Below are positions 1 through 5,946 of a stretch of DNA of 7,712 bases, one piece after another. The stretch is taken from the NCBI RefSeq assembly GCF_035818635.1, contig NZ_JAYLLH010000058.1, positions 1 through 7,712 of the forward strand. Reading direction: 5' to 3'. Source of the stretch: Mesobacterium_A hydrothermale. Its GTDB lineage: Bacteria; Pseudomonadota; Alphaproteobacteria; Rhodobacterales; Rhodobacteraceae. Each line of letters begins with the position of its first letter. Positions within the stretch are counted from its first letter, which is position 1. The position numbers were made by a program, and so were the translations under genes. The notes below the pieces were generated by a model. That model was not told the origin of the DNA. It worked only from the letters and a program-made list of their open reading frames with translations, and searched no databases.

Positions 1-61
1 CGACGGTGTTTGCATCACGGTCAGCTAGCCCAAAATCACGCGCCAAACAATCAGAGCAGAT
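1..61. other. Left-edge sequence beyond the truncated phosphodiesterase; no gene assigned
   Basis: These 61 bases lie downstream of the premature stop of the second phosphodiesterase. None of the three minus-strand frames continues the family: the original frame reads ICSDCLARDFGLADRDANTV after the stop, and the other two reach stops with no family motif. Plus-strand frames are open for only a few codons and give nothing recognisable. There is no visible inverted repeat, tRNA end or T-rich terminator. The stretch could be the far side of a rearrangement, or the tail of a gene lying to the left. Confidence 0.4.
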
Positions 62-529
62 TTATGTGACAATACCGGGGTGATGCATGAACAAGAAGAC
101 CGCGCCGGGCGCCTCCAACTGGCGGGCCAGCCAATCGCAGCGCTTGTCGCAATAGGCCCCGGCATGACCTTCGGGAGCCTTCGTGTCGAGCAGCAGGAAA
201 CGCCCGCGCGCTGTGTCGATGGCCTGCTGCACAAAACTGTTCTCATCGCGCGGTAGGTCGGGGAAGGTCTGTATCAGTGCGGGTGTGTCGTCGTGATTGC
301 CGGCCATAAGATGAAAGGGGATTTTCAGCTTCGTGATCTCGTTGGCAAAACGCGCATAGGCATCGGCGTCGCCCCAATGGGTCATATCACCGGTGACAAT
401 CACAAACTCCGCATCACTGTGTTCGGCGTTGATCGACGCAACAGCCTCGGTCAGTCGCTCTGCCGGGTCCTGACCGTAGAGCAGACCGGAGGCGACAACA
501 TGCGTATCAGTGAGATGGATGAACTTCAT
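62..529 (-). pseudogene. Truncated GpdQ/CpdA-type metallophosphodiesterase, second paralogue
   Basis: This reading frame encodes 155 residues of a calcineurin-like metallophosphoesterase and stops at TAA (64-62). It keeps the N-terminal metal motifs of the family: D8-x-H10, G47-D48 within GDMTHWG, G77-N-H-D80, and H149-H150 in FMHH. It ends five residues after FMHH. The complete paralogue immediately upstream is 275 residues, and its GHIH motif, which supplies two further metal ligands, has no counterpart here. The two proteins align nearly without gaps up to that point, at roughly 40% identity by eye. The start ATG (529-527) overlaps the TGA of the upstream gene as ATGA, so the pair was probably translationally coupled. 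No signal peptide is visible, which implies a cytoplasmic protein. Without the last histidines the metal centre should be incomplete, so I call it a pseudogene. A sequencing error is less likely, because no other frame resumes the homology within the window. Confidence 0.75.
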
Positions 530-1353
530 TCAGCTGCGACAGGCTTGGCCCAGTCTTCCCAGCCGGTGCCCGAGGAGAATACCGGGCCGTCCCATGTGAA
601 AGGAATGTCGTGGATTACGGTCGTGTTCTCGCTGGCCTCGATCACTGCGAACGTGGGCGCCATGGGCGCGCCATGCAGGAGTTCGGTCTCGGTGAAGTCG
701 GGCAGGGACTGATTGCCTGTGGACCGCACCGAGGCAAAGGGGATGCCGCAATAGGTTCCAGTGCAGATCGCGTGGATGTGGCCGAAATGCAGGTAGTCGA
801 TTTTGTCTGCGTGTTTGCGCAGCAGATCCGCAAAAGCGCTGCGGTCGGGCTCTACCAGCGCAATTTTGTCCTCGGCGGGCTGGCCGAGTGTCATGACGTT
901 GTGATGCATGAACAGTCGCGCGCGCTTGCAGCTTTCCAGTTGTTTCTCAAGCCAAGCAACCCGGTCCGCACCGAAATGGCCAGCATGCGTGCGCGGCGCG
1001 GTGGTATCGAGATAGATGAGCCGCGTGCCGTGAAGGTCTTCGGCATAGTTCACATAGCCGTTGGCATCGCGCGGTTGATCTGGAAAGGCCGCTAGAAAAT
1101 TCGAACGATCATCGTGGTTGCCCATCAGCAGTCGAACCGGGCAAGGGAGATCAAAAACCGCGTCTTTGAGCGCGCTGTACGCTTGCGGCTCTCCCCAATG
1201 GGTGAGGTCGCCAGTGATGATGATCCGGTCGGCATCGGCGTGTTTTGCGCGCACCTCATCCAGGGCCTGCGCAAAACGGCGATGGGGATCGAGCCCGCCC
1301 ATCCGCTCGCCCGGAACGGTCAGGTGAATGTCAGAGATATGGACGAGTTTCAT
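526..1353 (-). CDS. GpdQ/CpdA-type binuclear metallophosphodiesterase
   Basis: A 275-residue calcineurin-like phosphoesterase predicted to hydrolyse a phosphodiester at a two-metal centre in the cytoplasm; no signal peptide or membrane segment is seen. All family motifs are present in order: D8-x-H10, G48-D49 in GDLTHWG, G78-N79-H80-D81-D82, H150-H151 in FMHH, and G191-H192-I-H194. Both length and ligand spacing match the glycerophosphodiesterase GpdQ (known ligands Asp8, His10, Asp50, Asn80, His156, His195 and His197). CpdA-like cyclic-nucleotide phosphodiesterases share the same fold and size, so the exact substrate is open. The gene follows the solute-binding protein gene after 57 bases containing a strong stem-loop. 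It overlaps the next, truncated paralogue by ATGA. The start ATG at 1353 has an AAAGG about eight bases upstream, and the protein begins directly with the expected first strand (MKLVHISDIH). Its position in a Ugp-like import operon suggests it acts on the imported compound; glycerophosphodiester cleavage is my best inference. Confidence 0.88.
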   Translation of the reverse strand: MKLVHISDIHLTVPGERMGGLDPHRRFAQALDEVRAKHADADRIIITGDLTHWGEPQAYSALKDAVFDLPCPVRLLMGNHDDRSNFLAAFPDQPRDANGYVNYAEDLHGTRLIYLDTTAPRTHAGHFGADRVAWLEKQLESCKRARLFMHHNVMTLGQPAEDKIALVEPDRSAFADLLRKHADKIDYLHFGHIHAICTGTYCGIPFASVRSTGNQSLPDFTETELLHGAPMAPTFAVIEASENTTVIHDIPFTWDGPVFSSGTGWEDWAKPVAAE

Positions 1354-1374
1354 CGAAATGCCTTTCGAAAGAGA

Positions 1375-1402
1375 GCTGGCCGCCCCGCAAAGGGCGACCA
1401 GC
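1375..1402 (-). promoter_or_regulatory. Intercistronic stem-loop after the binding-protein gene
   Basis: Left arm 1375-1385 and right arm 1392-1402 form an 11-bp stem with a 6-base loop, starting nine bases after the TAA of the solute-binding protein gene. The one imperfect position (C1380 against A1397) is a C-A mismatch in plus-strand RNA but a U-G wobble in minus-strand RNA, which fits a role in the operon transcript. The downstream sequence is only moderately U-rich (TCTCTTT), so it is a weak terminator at best. A 3'-end barrier that stabilises binding-protein mRNA or attenuates the downstream enzyme genes is the likelier role. Confidence 0.55.
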
Positions 1403-1410
1403 CTTTGGGT

Positions 1411-2658
1411 TTAGCCGTTCGGCAGCAGGTCGGCGATTTCTTCGACCAGCTCTTCTTGCAGCTCTTTCATGTCGGTGGCGTCGCCGGTGACGATGCGTTC
1501 GATCCCGTCATAGATCACCTGTGTGATCGCCAAGCCGTTGTCGCCCGGATAGGCCAGCCAGTCGCGCAGCAGCGGCAGCTGATCCACGGCGGTTTGTTTA
1601 TTCGGGTTCTGCTCGTAGAAATCCGCAAGAATGATCTCGTTGGCTGCCTTGTTCGGCGGCATGTAACCGGTGGTCTTGGCCACTTCGGCCGCGCCTTCGC
1701 CCGAGGTGATGTACTTGAGCCATGTCCAGGCGGCCTCACGCACGGCGGGATCTTCGGAGGTTGAGGTCAGCATCGCCGCATTGCCGCCCGCAGGCAGACC
1801 TTTCGGCGCACCGTTCAGACCCGGGAAGGGGCCGGTGACCAGCTCGAAATCGCCTTGGCTGCGCTCGACAGCGCCCAAAGCCGAGGTGGACCAGAACATC
1901 ATGCCGATCTCGCCGGCAGAGAAAGACGCCAGCGCGGCTTTCCATTCGAGGTTCTGCATCTCACATTCGGTGAAGATCTCCTGCATCTGCTCCAGCGCCA
2001 CCAGCGCCTCGGGGCTGTCCATGGTGACGTTGCCATTCTCGACGATTGCCTTGTCCTGGCTCCAGAGCAAAGCCTGCATGAACCAGTTGCCCGTGATGTT
2101 CCAACCCCAGAAGATCGGGTTGTCGATACCGTTGGCCTTCATCGTCTTGCAGGCCGCGATCACGTCGCCCCATGTCTGCGGCAGCTCTTCGATACCGCCT
2201 TCGCGCAGGATGTCCATGTTGTAGTAGCCAACCGGCAGCGAGACCGAGAAGGGCAGCCCGTAGACTTCGCCGTTGAACGTGGACAGCGACAGCATGGCTT
2301 GGTGATAACCGTCCTTTTCGAAATCAGCCTCGGCAGAGATGAAGGGCTCCAGCGATTGCGCGATGCCCTTGTCGACCAGCGGAGCCTGACGATTCAGGCC
2401 CTGCATGGTAACGTCGGGCAAGTTGCCGGATACCGCCTCGCGCAGCACTGTGTTGGTGCCGTCCTCATAGGATTCGTAGGTCGCGCGGAACTTCACCTCG
2501 ATATTCGGGTGCGCCTCTTTGAAGGCGGGCATCATCGCCTCATAGGTCACGTCAAAGAGGTGGCTATAAGGATAGGCAAACTCGATTGTCACCTTGTCTT
2601 CGGCAAAAACAGCGGTGGCGGAGAGCGCCACAGCCATTGCAGTCAGCGTGTATTTCAT
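1411..2658 (-). CDS. Periplasmic solute-binding protein of a CUT1 (Ugp-like) ABC importer
   Basis: A 415-residue extracellular solute-binding protein family 1 (UgpB/MalE-like), expected to capture the substrate in the periplasm and deliver it to the two permeases. A Sec signal peptide is visible at residues 1-19 (MKYTLTAMAVALSATAVFA, cleavage before EDK). There is no lipobox cysteine, so the mature protein should be soluble. The mature part has typical family features: a first strand and helix ending in AFKEAHPNIEVKF, SGNLPDV, a hinge-region stretch GEVYGLPFSVSLPVGYYN, and the C-terminal lobe with LKYITSGEGA. The frame is open to a GTG at 2754, but the ATG at 2658 is preferred because it gives the signal peptide and has CTGGAG eight bases upstream. 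The gene follows the permeases after a 97-base gap and precedes the phosphodiesterase. That last-among-transporter position is less usual than binding protein first. The ligand cannot be read from sequence; the Ugp-like context suggests a phosphorylated or polyol-type compound. Confidence 0.92.
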   Translation of the reverse strand: MKYTLTAMAVALSATAVFAEDKVTIEFAYPYSHLFDVTYEAMMPAFKEAHPNIEVKFRATYESYEDGTNTVLREAVSGNLPDVTMQGLNRQAPLVDKGIAQSLEPFISAEADFEKDGYHQAMLSLSTFNGEVYGLPFSVSLPVGYYNMDILREGGIEELPQTWGDVIAACKTMKANGIDNPIFWGWNITGNWFMQALLWSQDKAIVENGNVTMDSPEALVALEQMQEIFTECEMQNLEWKAALASFSAGEIGMMFWSTSALGAVERSQGDFELVTGPFPGLNGAPKGLPAGGNAAMLTSTSEDPAVREAAWTWLKYITSGEGAAEVAKTTGYMPPNKAANEIILADFYEQNPNKQTAVDQLPLLRDWLAYPGDNGLAITQVIYDGIERIVTGDATDMKELQEELVEEIADLLPNG

Positions 2659-2666
2659 TACATCTA

Positions 2667-2672
2667 CTCCAG
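2667..2672 (-). promoter_or_regulatory. Ribosome binding site fixing the binding-protein start
   Basis: The minus strand reads CTGGAG eight bases before the ATG at 2658. Together with the signal peptide that follows, this picks 2658 over the upstream in-frame GTG at 2754. That GTG lies within the stem-loop just after the preceding gene and would add 32 residues with no signal-peptide character. Confidence 0.7.
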
Positions 2673-2716
2673 TTGTTGGGGCTGACGGTTTGGCGATTGG
2701 CAGACCCCGGTGATAA

Positions 2717-2758
2717 GCCCGAAAGGGCGACGAGTAGGGTGGGAGCGATCCCACCCTA
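2717..2758 (-). promoter_or_regulatory. Two tandem hairpins between the second permease and the binding-protein gene
   Basis: The first hairpin is a perfect 10-bp stem (arms 2735-2744 and 2749-2758) with a 4-base loop. The permease stop codon TAG (2758-2756) forms the first three bases of the stem in the transcript. A second, smaller hairpin follows (arms 2717-2720 and 2725-2728, 4-base loop). Neither has a T-run after it on the minus strand, so this is probably not a full terminator. Likely roles are protecting the upstream transporter mRNA, setting an RNA processing site, or shifting expression towards the binding protein. Confidence 0.55.
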
Positions 2759-3718
2759 TTTCATTCCAGACAGCGTGATCCCCTCGATAAAGCGGCGTTG
2801 TGCGACCAGAAATGCAACAATAAGCGGTGCGACGATGATGGTGGCGGTGGCCATCATCGGCCCGAAGAATGATCCATCCGCGTCCCCTTTGAACTCCCGC
2901 AGGCCAAGCGGTGGCGTGAACAGATCCCGGCTGCCGGTGACAACGATGCGCGGCCAGAAATAGTCGTTCCAATGGGCGACAATACTGAAGATGGCAAAGG
3001 CTAGAAGGGCAGGGATGGCGGTGGGCAGCATAACGCGCCAGACGATGGCGAATTCGGACATCCCGTCCATCCGCGCAGCATCAATCAGGTCATCCGGCAC
3101 GGTCATGAAGAACTGCCGCATCAGGAAAATCCCGAAGACAGAGATCGTCCAAGGCACCACCAACGCGGCATAGGTGTTGGTCAGCCCGACCTTGGCCAGC
3201 ATGATGTAAAGCGGCAGGGCAATCGCGTGCACCGGGATAAGCAGGCAGAACAGCACCAACCCGAACACCGCCTCTCGGCCCCAGAATTTCAGCTTGGCCA
3301 ACGCATAAGCTGCGGGCAGGGCGACCAGCACCTGAATAAAGAAGATCGACGCGGTGACGATCACCCCGTTGAGCAAATAGCGCAGCAGCGGCGCCTCAAC
3401 GAAGGCTTTGGAATAGTTGAAAACCACGGGACGCATCGAACAGTCGATTTCGGCCTGCGCCATGATCGCGGCGCGGATCTCGCTGTCGGATTTACCGGGA
3501 TATTGCGGCGCGGCGGCGGCGATTTCATCGCGGTTCGGGTCGCGCAACTTGACGCAGCGCGGATCGACCATCATCTCTTGCGCGCCAAAGAACCCGCCCA
3601 CACCGCGGTCAATCTCACCCGGGCTTTTGAACGAATAGCTGAGCATCATGTAGAACGGCGCCAGCACGATGATCGCTCCGATCACAAGGATCATATGTTT
3701 CCAGATGTCGCGAGTCAT
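2756..3718 (-). CDS. CUT1 ABC importer permease (UgpE/MalG-like) with enlarged periplasmic loop
   Basis: A 320-residue inner-membrane permease, one half of the transmembrane channel. Hydrophobic segments lie at about residues 8-28, 115-140, 151-173, 184-202, 234-250 and 286-306. The cytoplasmic EAA loop that docks on the ATPase is visible as D213-A-A-R-M-D-G219, ending in L231-P232. The C-terminus (AQRRFIEGITLSGMK) is typical of the UgpE/MalG side. The protein is longer than E. coli UgpE (281 residues) mainly because the loop between the first two membrane segments, about residues 32-110, is enlarged. That loop is hydrophilic and carries two cysteines, C55 and C93, which could pair in the periplasm. 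The start ATG (3718-3716) shares one base with the upstream stop as TGATG, indicating coupled translation with the other permease. The gene is followed by two hairpins and then the binding-protein gene. Confidence 0.93.
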   Translation of the reverse strand: MTRDIWKHMILVIGAIIVLAPFYMMLSYSFKSPGEIDRGVGGFFGAQEMMVDPRCVKLRDPNRDEIAAAAPQYPGKSDSEIRAAIMAQAEIDCSMRPVVFNYSKAFVEAPLLRYLLNGVIVTASIFFIQVLVALPAAYALAKLKFWGREAVFGLVLFCLLIPVHAIALPLYIMLAKVGLTNTYAALVVPWTISVFGIFLMRQFFMTVPDDLIDAARMDGMSEFAIVWRVMLPTAIPALLAFAIFSIVAHWNDYFWPRIVVTGSRDLFTPPLGLREFKGDADGSFFGPMMATATIIVAPLIVAFLVAQRRFIEGITLSGMK

Positions 3719-4683
3719 CAGTAATGCACCTTGCGTTCGACCAGCCAGCGCTGGATCAGGGTGAGAAACATCACAAAGATCAGAAACAACATGGTGATGG
3801 CCGAGCCGATGCCGATCAGGTTCTGCTGCACGCCTTTCTCAAAGATCGCGAACATCATCACATAGGTGGATTTGTTGGGCCCGCCCCCCTGCGGCCAGAA
3901 GGCTTCGACCGTGTCAAAAACTTGAAAGGCGCGGATGCAAGAGATCGTGACGACGAACACGGTCGTCGGCCCAAGCGCAGGCCATGTGACCAGCCGAAAC
4001 CGGTCCCACGCGCTTTTGGCCCCATCCACTTCTGCGGCATGGTAAAGCTCGCGATGCACCGCCGTCAGCCCTGCGAGGTAGAGCACCATGTTGAAGCCAA
4101 AGCCTTGCCAGATTCCGATGAAACAGAGCACCCAGATGGCGTAATCCCGATCCCCGAGCCACAGCGGGAAACCGTCGGCGCAGCCATTGGCTAGGAAGGG
4201 GACCACCTCAAGGAAGGTCCCGCAGGACAGCTCAAGCGTTTGATTGATTACACCGATCGTCGGATGCAGCATGAATTCCCAAACAATCGCCATCGCGAGC
4301 AATGTCGCCATAACCGGCAAAAAATATATCGTCTTGTAGACATCCCCAATCCGCCCCAACGAATTGACCAACAGCGCCGCGCCTAGCCCCAGGGCAACCG
4401 AAATCGGCACGACCACCGCTACGTAGGTAAACGTCGCAACAAACATTTTCTCATAGGTCGAGCGGGAGAACAGGCGGTCGTAATTCTCAAATCCGACCCA
4501 ATCAAAGCCGGAATTGCCCAGCGAATAGTTCGTGAAAGACAGAACCCCAGCGACGACAACCGGCACCAAGAGGATCAGAAACATCAAAGCCAGTGCCGGA
4601 GAAGCCAAGCCCCAGGCTGTCCGGGCCTGCCGGTTCACTTCGCGCGGCGCGCGTGCGGCGGCTGGCGCGTCAATCGCAGCCAT
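3718..4683 (-). CDS. CUT1 ABC importer permease (UgpA/MalF-like)
   Basis: A 321-residue inner-membrane permease pairing with the UgpE-like subunit. Hydrophobic segments lie at about residues 28-50, 83-106, 117-138, 182-206, 238-255 and 289-310. The EAA loop reads H-A216-A217-E-V-D-G221 and ends in W-P235. A loop at about residues 140-182, between the third and fourth segments, contains C154 and C168 and is longer than in E. coli UgpA (295 residues overall). The frame is open to an ATG at 4743, which would overlap the ATPase gene by 59 bases. The ATG at 4683 is preferred: it lies one base after the ATPase stop (TGACATG) and has a GAGGTGG ribosome binding site six bases upstream. The product ends VERKVHY and its stop overlaps the start of the next permease. 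Translation therefore appears coupled through ATPase, this permease and the next. Confidence 0.92.
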   Translation of the reverse strand: MAAIDAPAAARAPREVNRQARTAWGLASPALALMFLILLVPVVVAGVLSFTNYSLGNSGFDWVGFENYDRLFSRSTYEKMFVATFTYVAVVVPISVALGLGAALLVNSLGRIGDVYKTIYFLPVMATLLAMAIVWEFMLHPTIGVINQTLELSCGTFLEVVPFLANGCADGFPLWLGDRDYAIWVLCFIGIWQGFGFNMVLYLAGLTAVHRELYHAAEVDGAKSAWDRFRLVTWPALGPTTVFVVTISCIRAFQVFDTVEAFWPQGGGPNKSTYVMMFAIFEKGVQQNLIGIGSAITMLFLIFVMFLTLIQRWLVERKVHY

Positions 4684-4684
4684 G

Positions 4685-5839
4685 TCAGGCCACCTCGCGC
4701 ACATGCGTGACAGCGACTTCGATGCGCCGCTGACGCTTGCCAACCGCGTCGAAAATCAAACCGTCCTGCAGATCAAAGCCAAGGCCCACCTCGGCACCCA
4801 GTCGCAAATTGTGACGCTCCGCAGCGGCCGCACGCAGGGTCAAGCGAGAGGTTTGATCCGCCAGTGCGATATGCGCATAAACTTCGGAGCCAAGGTTCTC
4901 CATATGCGCGACAGTCCCGGTCATCACCGGCTCTGTTTGCGTGAGTTTCAGCGCTTCGGGGCGCAGGCCCAACTGATAAATGCCGGCCTGAGCCGCCTCA
5001 GTGATGCGGCCCAAAACTTGGCCAAACAGGGTCAACTCGGCATTGGAAAGTTCAATCGGCAGGATATTGATCTTTGGCGAGCCAATAAACTCCGCCACCC
5101 TGATATCGCTGGGATCTTCATATATGACGCTGGGCGCGTCGCATTGCAGGATCTCTCCGCCCATCATGACCGCGATGCGGTCTGACATGGTCATTGCTTC
5201 GACCTGATCGTGGGTCACGTAGATGAATGTCGCGTTCAGGCGTCGGTGCAGTTGCGCGATCTCGGCCCGTGTCTGAACCCGCAGCTTGGCATCCAGATTG
5301 GATAGCGGCTCATCCAGCAGAAACGCGGCAGGATCCCGCACCAAGGCGCGGCCCAAGGCGACCCTCTGACGCTGCCCACCTGAAAGTTGGCCGGGCTTGC
5401 GATCCAATAGCGTGAAGATCTCAAGCATTTCGGCGGCTTTCTGCACCGCCGTAGCGATCTCGGCTCGCTGATCTTTGGCACCCGGCAGAAAAGGGCCGAT
5501 CAAAGGCAGCCGTTGCGTGGTCGTAAGCGACCGCATCCGCAAAGGCACAGCGATGTTTTCGGCGACGGTCAAATGCGGATAAAGCGCATAGGATTGGAAG
5601 ACCATCGACAGGTTGCGATCCGCCGCGCGCATCCCGGTGACGCTTTTGCCATCAATCGCAATGTCGCCGCTGGTCGGATCCTCAAGACCCGCAATGATCC
5701 GCAGCAATGTCGACTTCCCGCACCCTGACGGCCCAACAAGCGACACGAACTCCGCATCCGCGACCTCCAAGGTCACGCCTTTCAGCACCTCGGTGTTCCC
5801 AAAGCGTTTGGTCACCGATGAGATCGACAGACCAGCCAT
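4685..5839 (-). CDS. ugpC: UgpC/MalK-type ABC transporter ATPase
   Basis: A 384-residue ATP-binding subunit that powers the CUT1 importer from the cytoplasmic face; two copies are expected per complex. Motifs in order: Walker A G36-PSGCGK-S43-T44, Q-loop Q82 in FQSYALYPH, ABC signature LSGGQ at 152-156, Walker B FLLDE at 173-177, D-loop SNLD at 180-183, and the switch histidine H210 in THDQ. After about residue 240 comes the regulatory TOBE/OB region typical of MalK and UgpC (GLRPEAL at 291-297). Between RMR (101-103) and the AEML helix there is an insertion of roughly 17 residues compared with E. coli MalK. I recall such an insertion from other alphaproteobacterial UgpC-type ATPases. The gene is first in the operon. 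The ATG at 5839 is preceded by GGGGGA five bases upstream, and 107 bases separate it from the divergent LysR gene. The symbol reflects the family; glycerol-3-phosphate itself is not shown to be the substrate. Confidence 0.95.
   Translation of the reverse strand: MAGLSISSVTKRFGNTEVLKGVTLEVADAEFVSLVGPSGCGKSTLLRIIAGLEDPTSGDIAIDGKSVTGMRAADRNLSMVFQSYALYPHLTVAENIAVPLRMRSLTTTQRLPLIGPFLPGAKDQRAEIATAVQKAAEMLEIFTLLDRKPGQLSGGQRQRVALGRALVRDPAAFLLDEPLSNLDAKLRVQTRAEIAQLHRRLNATFIYVTHDQVEAMTMSDRIAVMMGGEILQCDAPSVIYEDPSDIRVAEFIGSPKINILPIELSNAELTLFGQVLGRITEAAQAGIYQLGLRPEALKLTQTEPVMTGTVAHMENLGSEVYAHIALADQTSRLTLRAAAAERHNLRLGAEVGLGFDLQDGLIFDAVGKRQRRIEVAVTHVREVA
4690..4696 (-). promoter_or_regulatory. Ribosome binding site fixing the UgpA-like permease start
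   Basis: The minus strand reads GAGGTGG with a six-base spacer to the ATG at 4683. It lies inside the last codons of the ATPase gene. It is the main argument for starting the permease at 4683 rather than at the upstream in-frame ATG at 4743. Confidence 0.7.
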
Positions 5840-5881
5840 TCGATTCCCCCATTCGTTGGAACAGGGCTACTGATGCTGAGC

Positions 5882-5899
5882 CACAAATTTGTGACGTCA
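5882..5899. promoter_or_regulatory. Overlapping palindromes, candidate LysR operator
   Basis: A 12-base perfect palindrome, CACAAATTTGTG, is joined to an 8-base perfect palindrome, TGACGTCA, with two shared bases. Two fused dyads could serve as one recognition and one activation half for a LysR tetramer, or as sites for two different proteins. There is no clean T-N11-A dyad, so assignment to the neighbouring LysR protein is inference from position. Confidence 0.5.
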
Positions 5900-5934
5900 T
5901 ATTAGTGAAACCGATGGGGTCTATGAGTTGCGCG

Positions 5935-5942
5935 AAAGGAGG
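5935..5942 (+). promoter_or_regulatory. Strong ribosome binding site of the LysR gene
   Basis: AAAGGAGG is a near-perfect Shine-Dalgarno sequence four bases before the ATG at 5947. It settles the LysR start there, although the frame stays open 80 codons further upstream into the divergent ATPase gene. Confidence 0.8.
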
Positions 5943-5946
5943 CTCT

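Larger units (their letters stand above)
5840..5946. promoter_or_regulatory. Divergent promoter/operator region between the transporter operon and the LysR gene
   Basis: This 107-base gap must hold promoters for both directions. It contains two overlapping perfect palindromes: CACAAATTTGTG (5882-5893) and TGACGTCA (5892-5899), which share the bases TG. They sit near the middle of the gap, where a LysR-type regulator commonly binds to control itself and the divergent operon. No confident -35/-10 pair could be assigned; TAATAT on the minus strand (5904-5899) is a possible -10 without a good -35. No Pho-box-like direct repeat (CTGTCAT type) was seen. Confidence 0.6.

Noticed and set aside
1855..2685. 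276-codon plus-strand open frame opposite the binding-protein gene
   Set aside because: It is antisense to a well-supported gene, has no recognisable domain, and long antisense frames are expected in GC-rich coding DNA. The same applies to the plus-strand frames at 610-1095, 1114-1764 and 3724-4194.
2659..2754. GTG at 2754 as start of the binding protein
   Set aside because: The extra 32 residues hide the signal peptide, and the GTG lies inside a stem-loop. The ATG at 2658 has its own ribosome binding site and a standard signal peptide.
4684..4743. Upstream ATG at 4743 as start of the UgpA-like permease
   Set aside because: It would overlap the ATPase gene by 59 bases. The ATG at 4683 has a GAGGTGG site six bases upstream and follows the ATPase stop directly.
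5707..5946. LysR start 80 codons further upstream at 5707
   Set aside because: It would run into the divergent ATPase gene and adds low-complexity sequence before the normal LysR N-terminus. A near-perfect ribosome binding site precedes 5947.
5840..5946. Pho box in the divergent promoter region
   Set aside because: I looked for two CTGTCAT-like direct repeats, as expected for phosphate-starvation control. Only the isolated TGACGTCAT was found, and it is part of a palindrome rather than a direct repeat.
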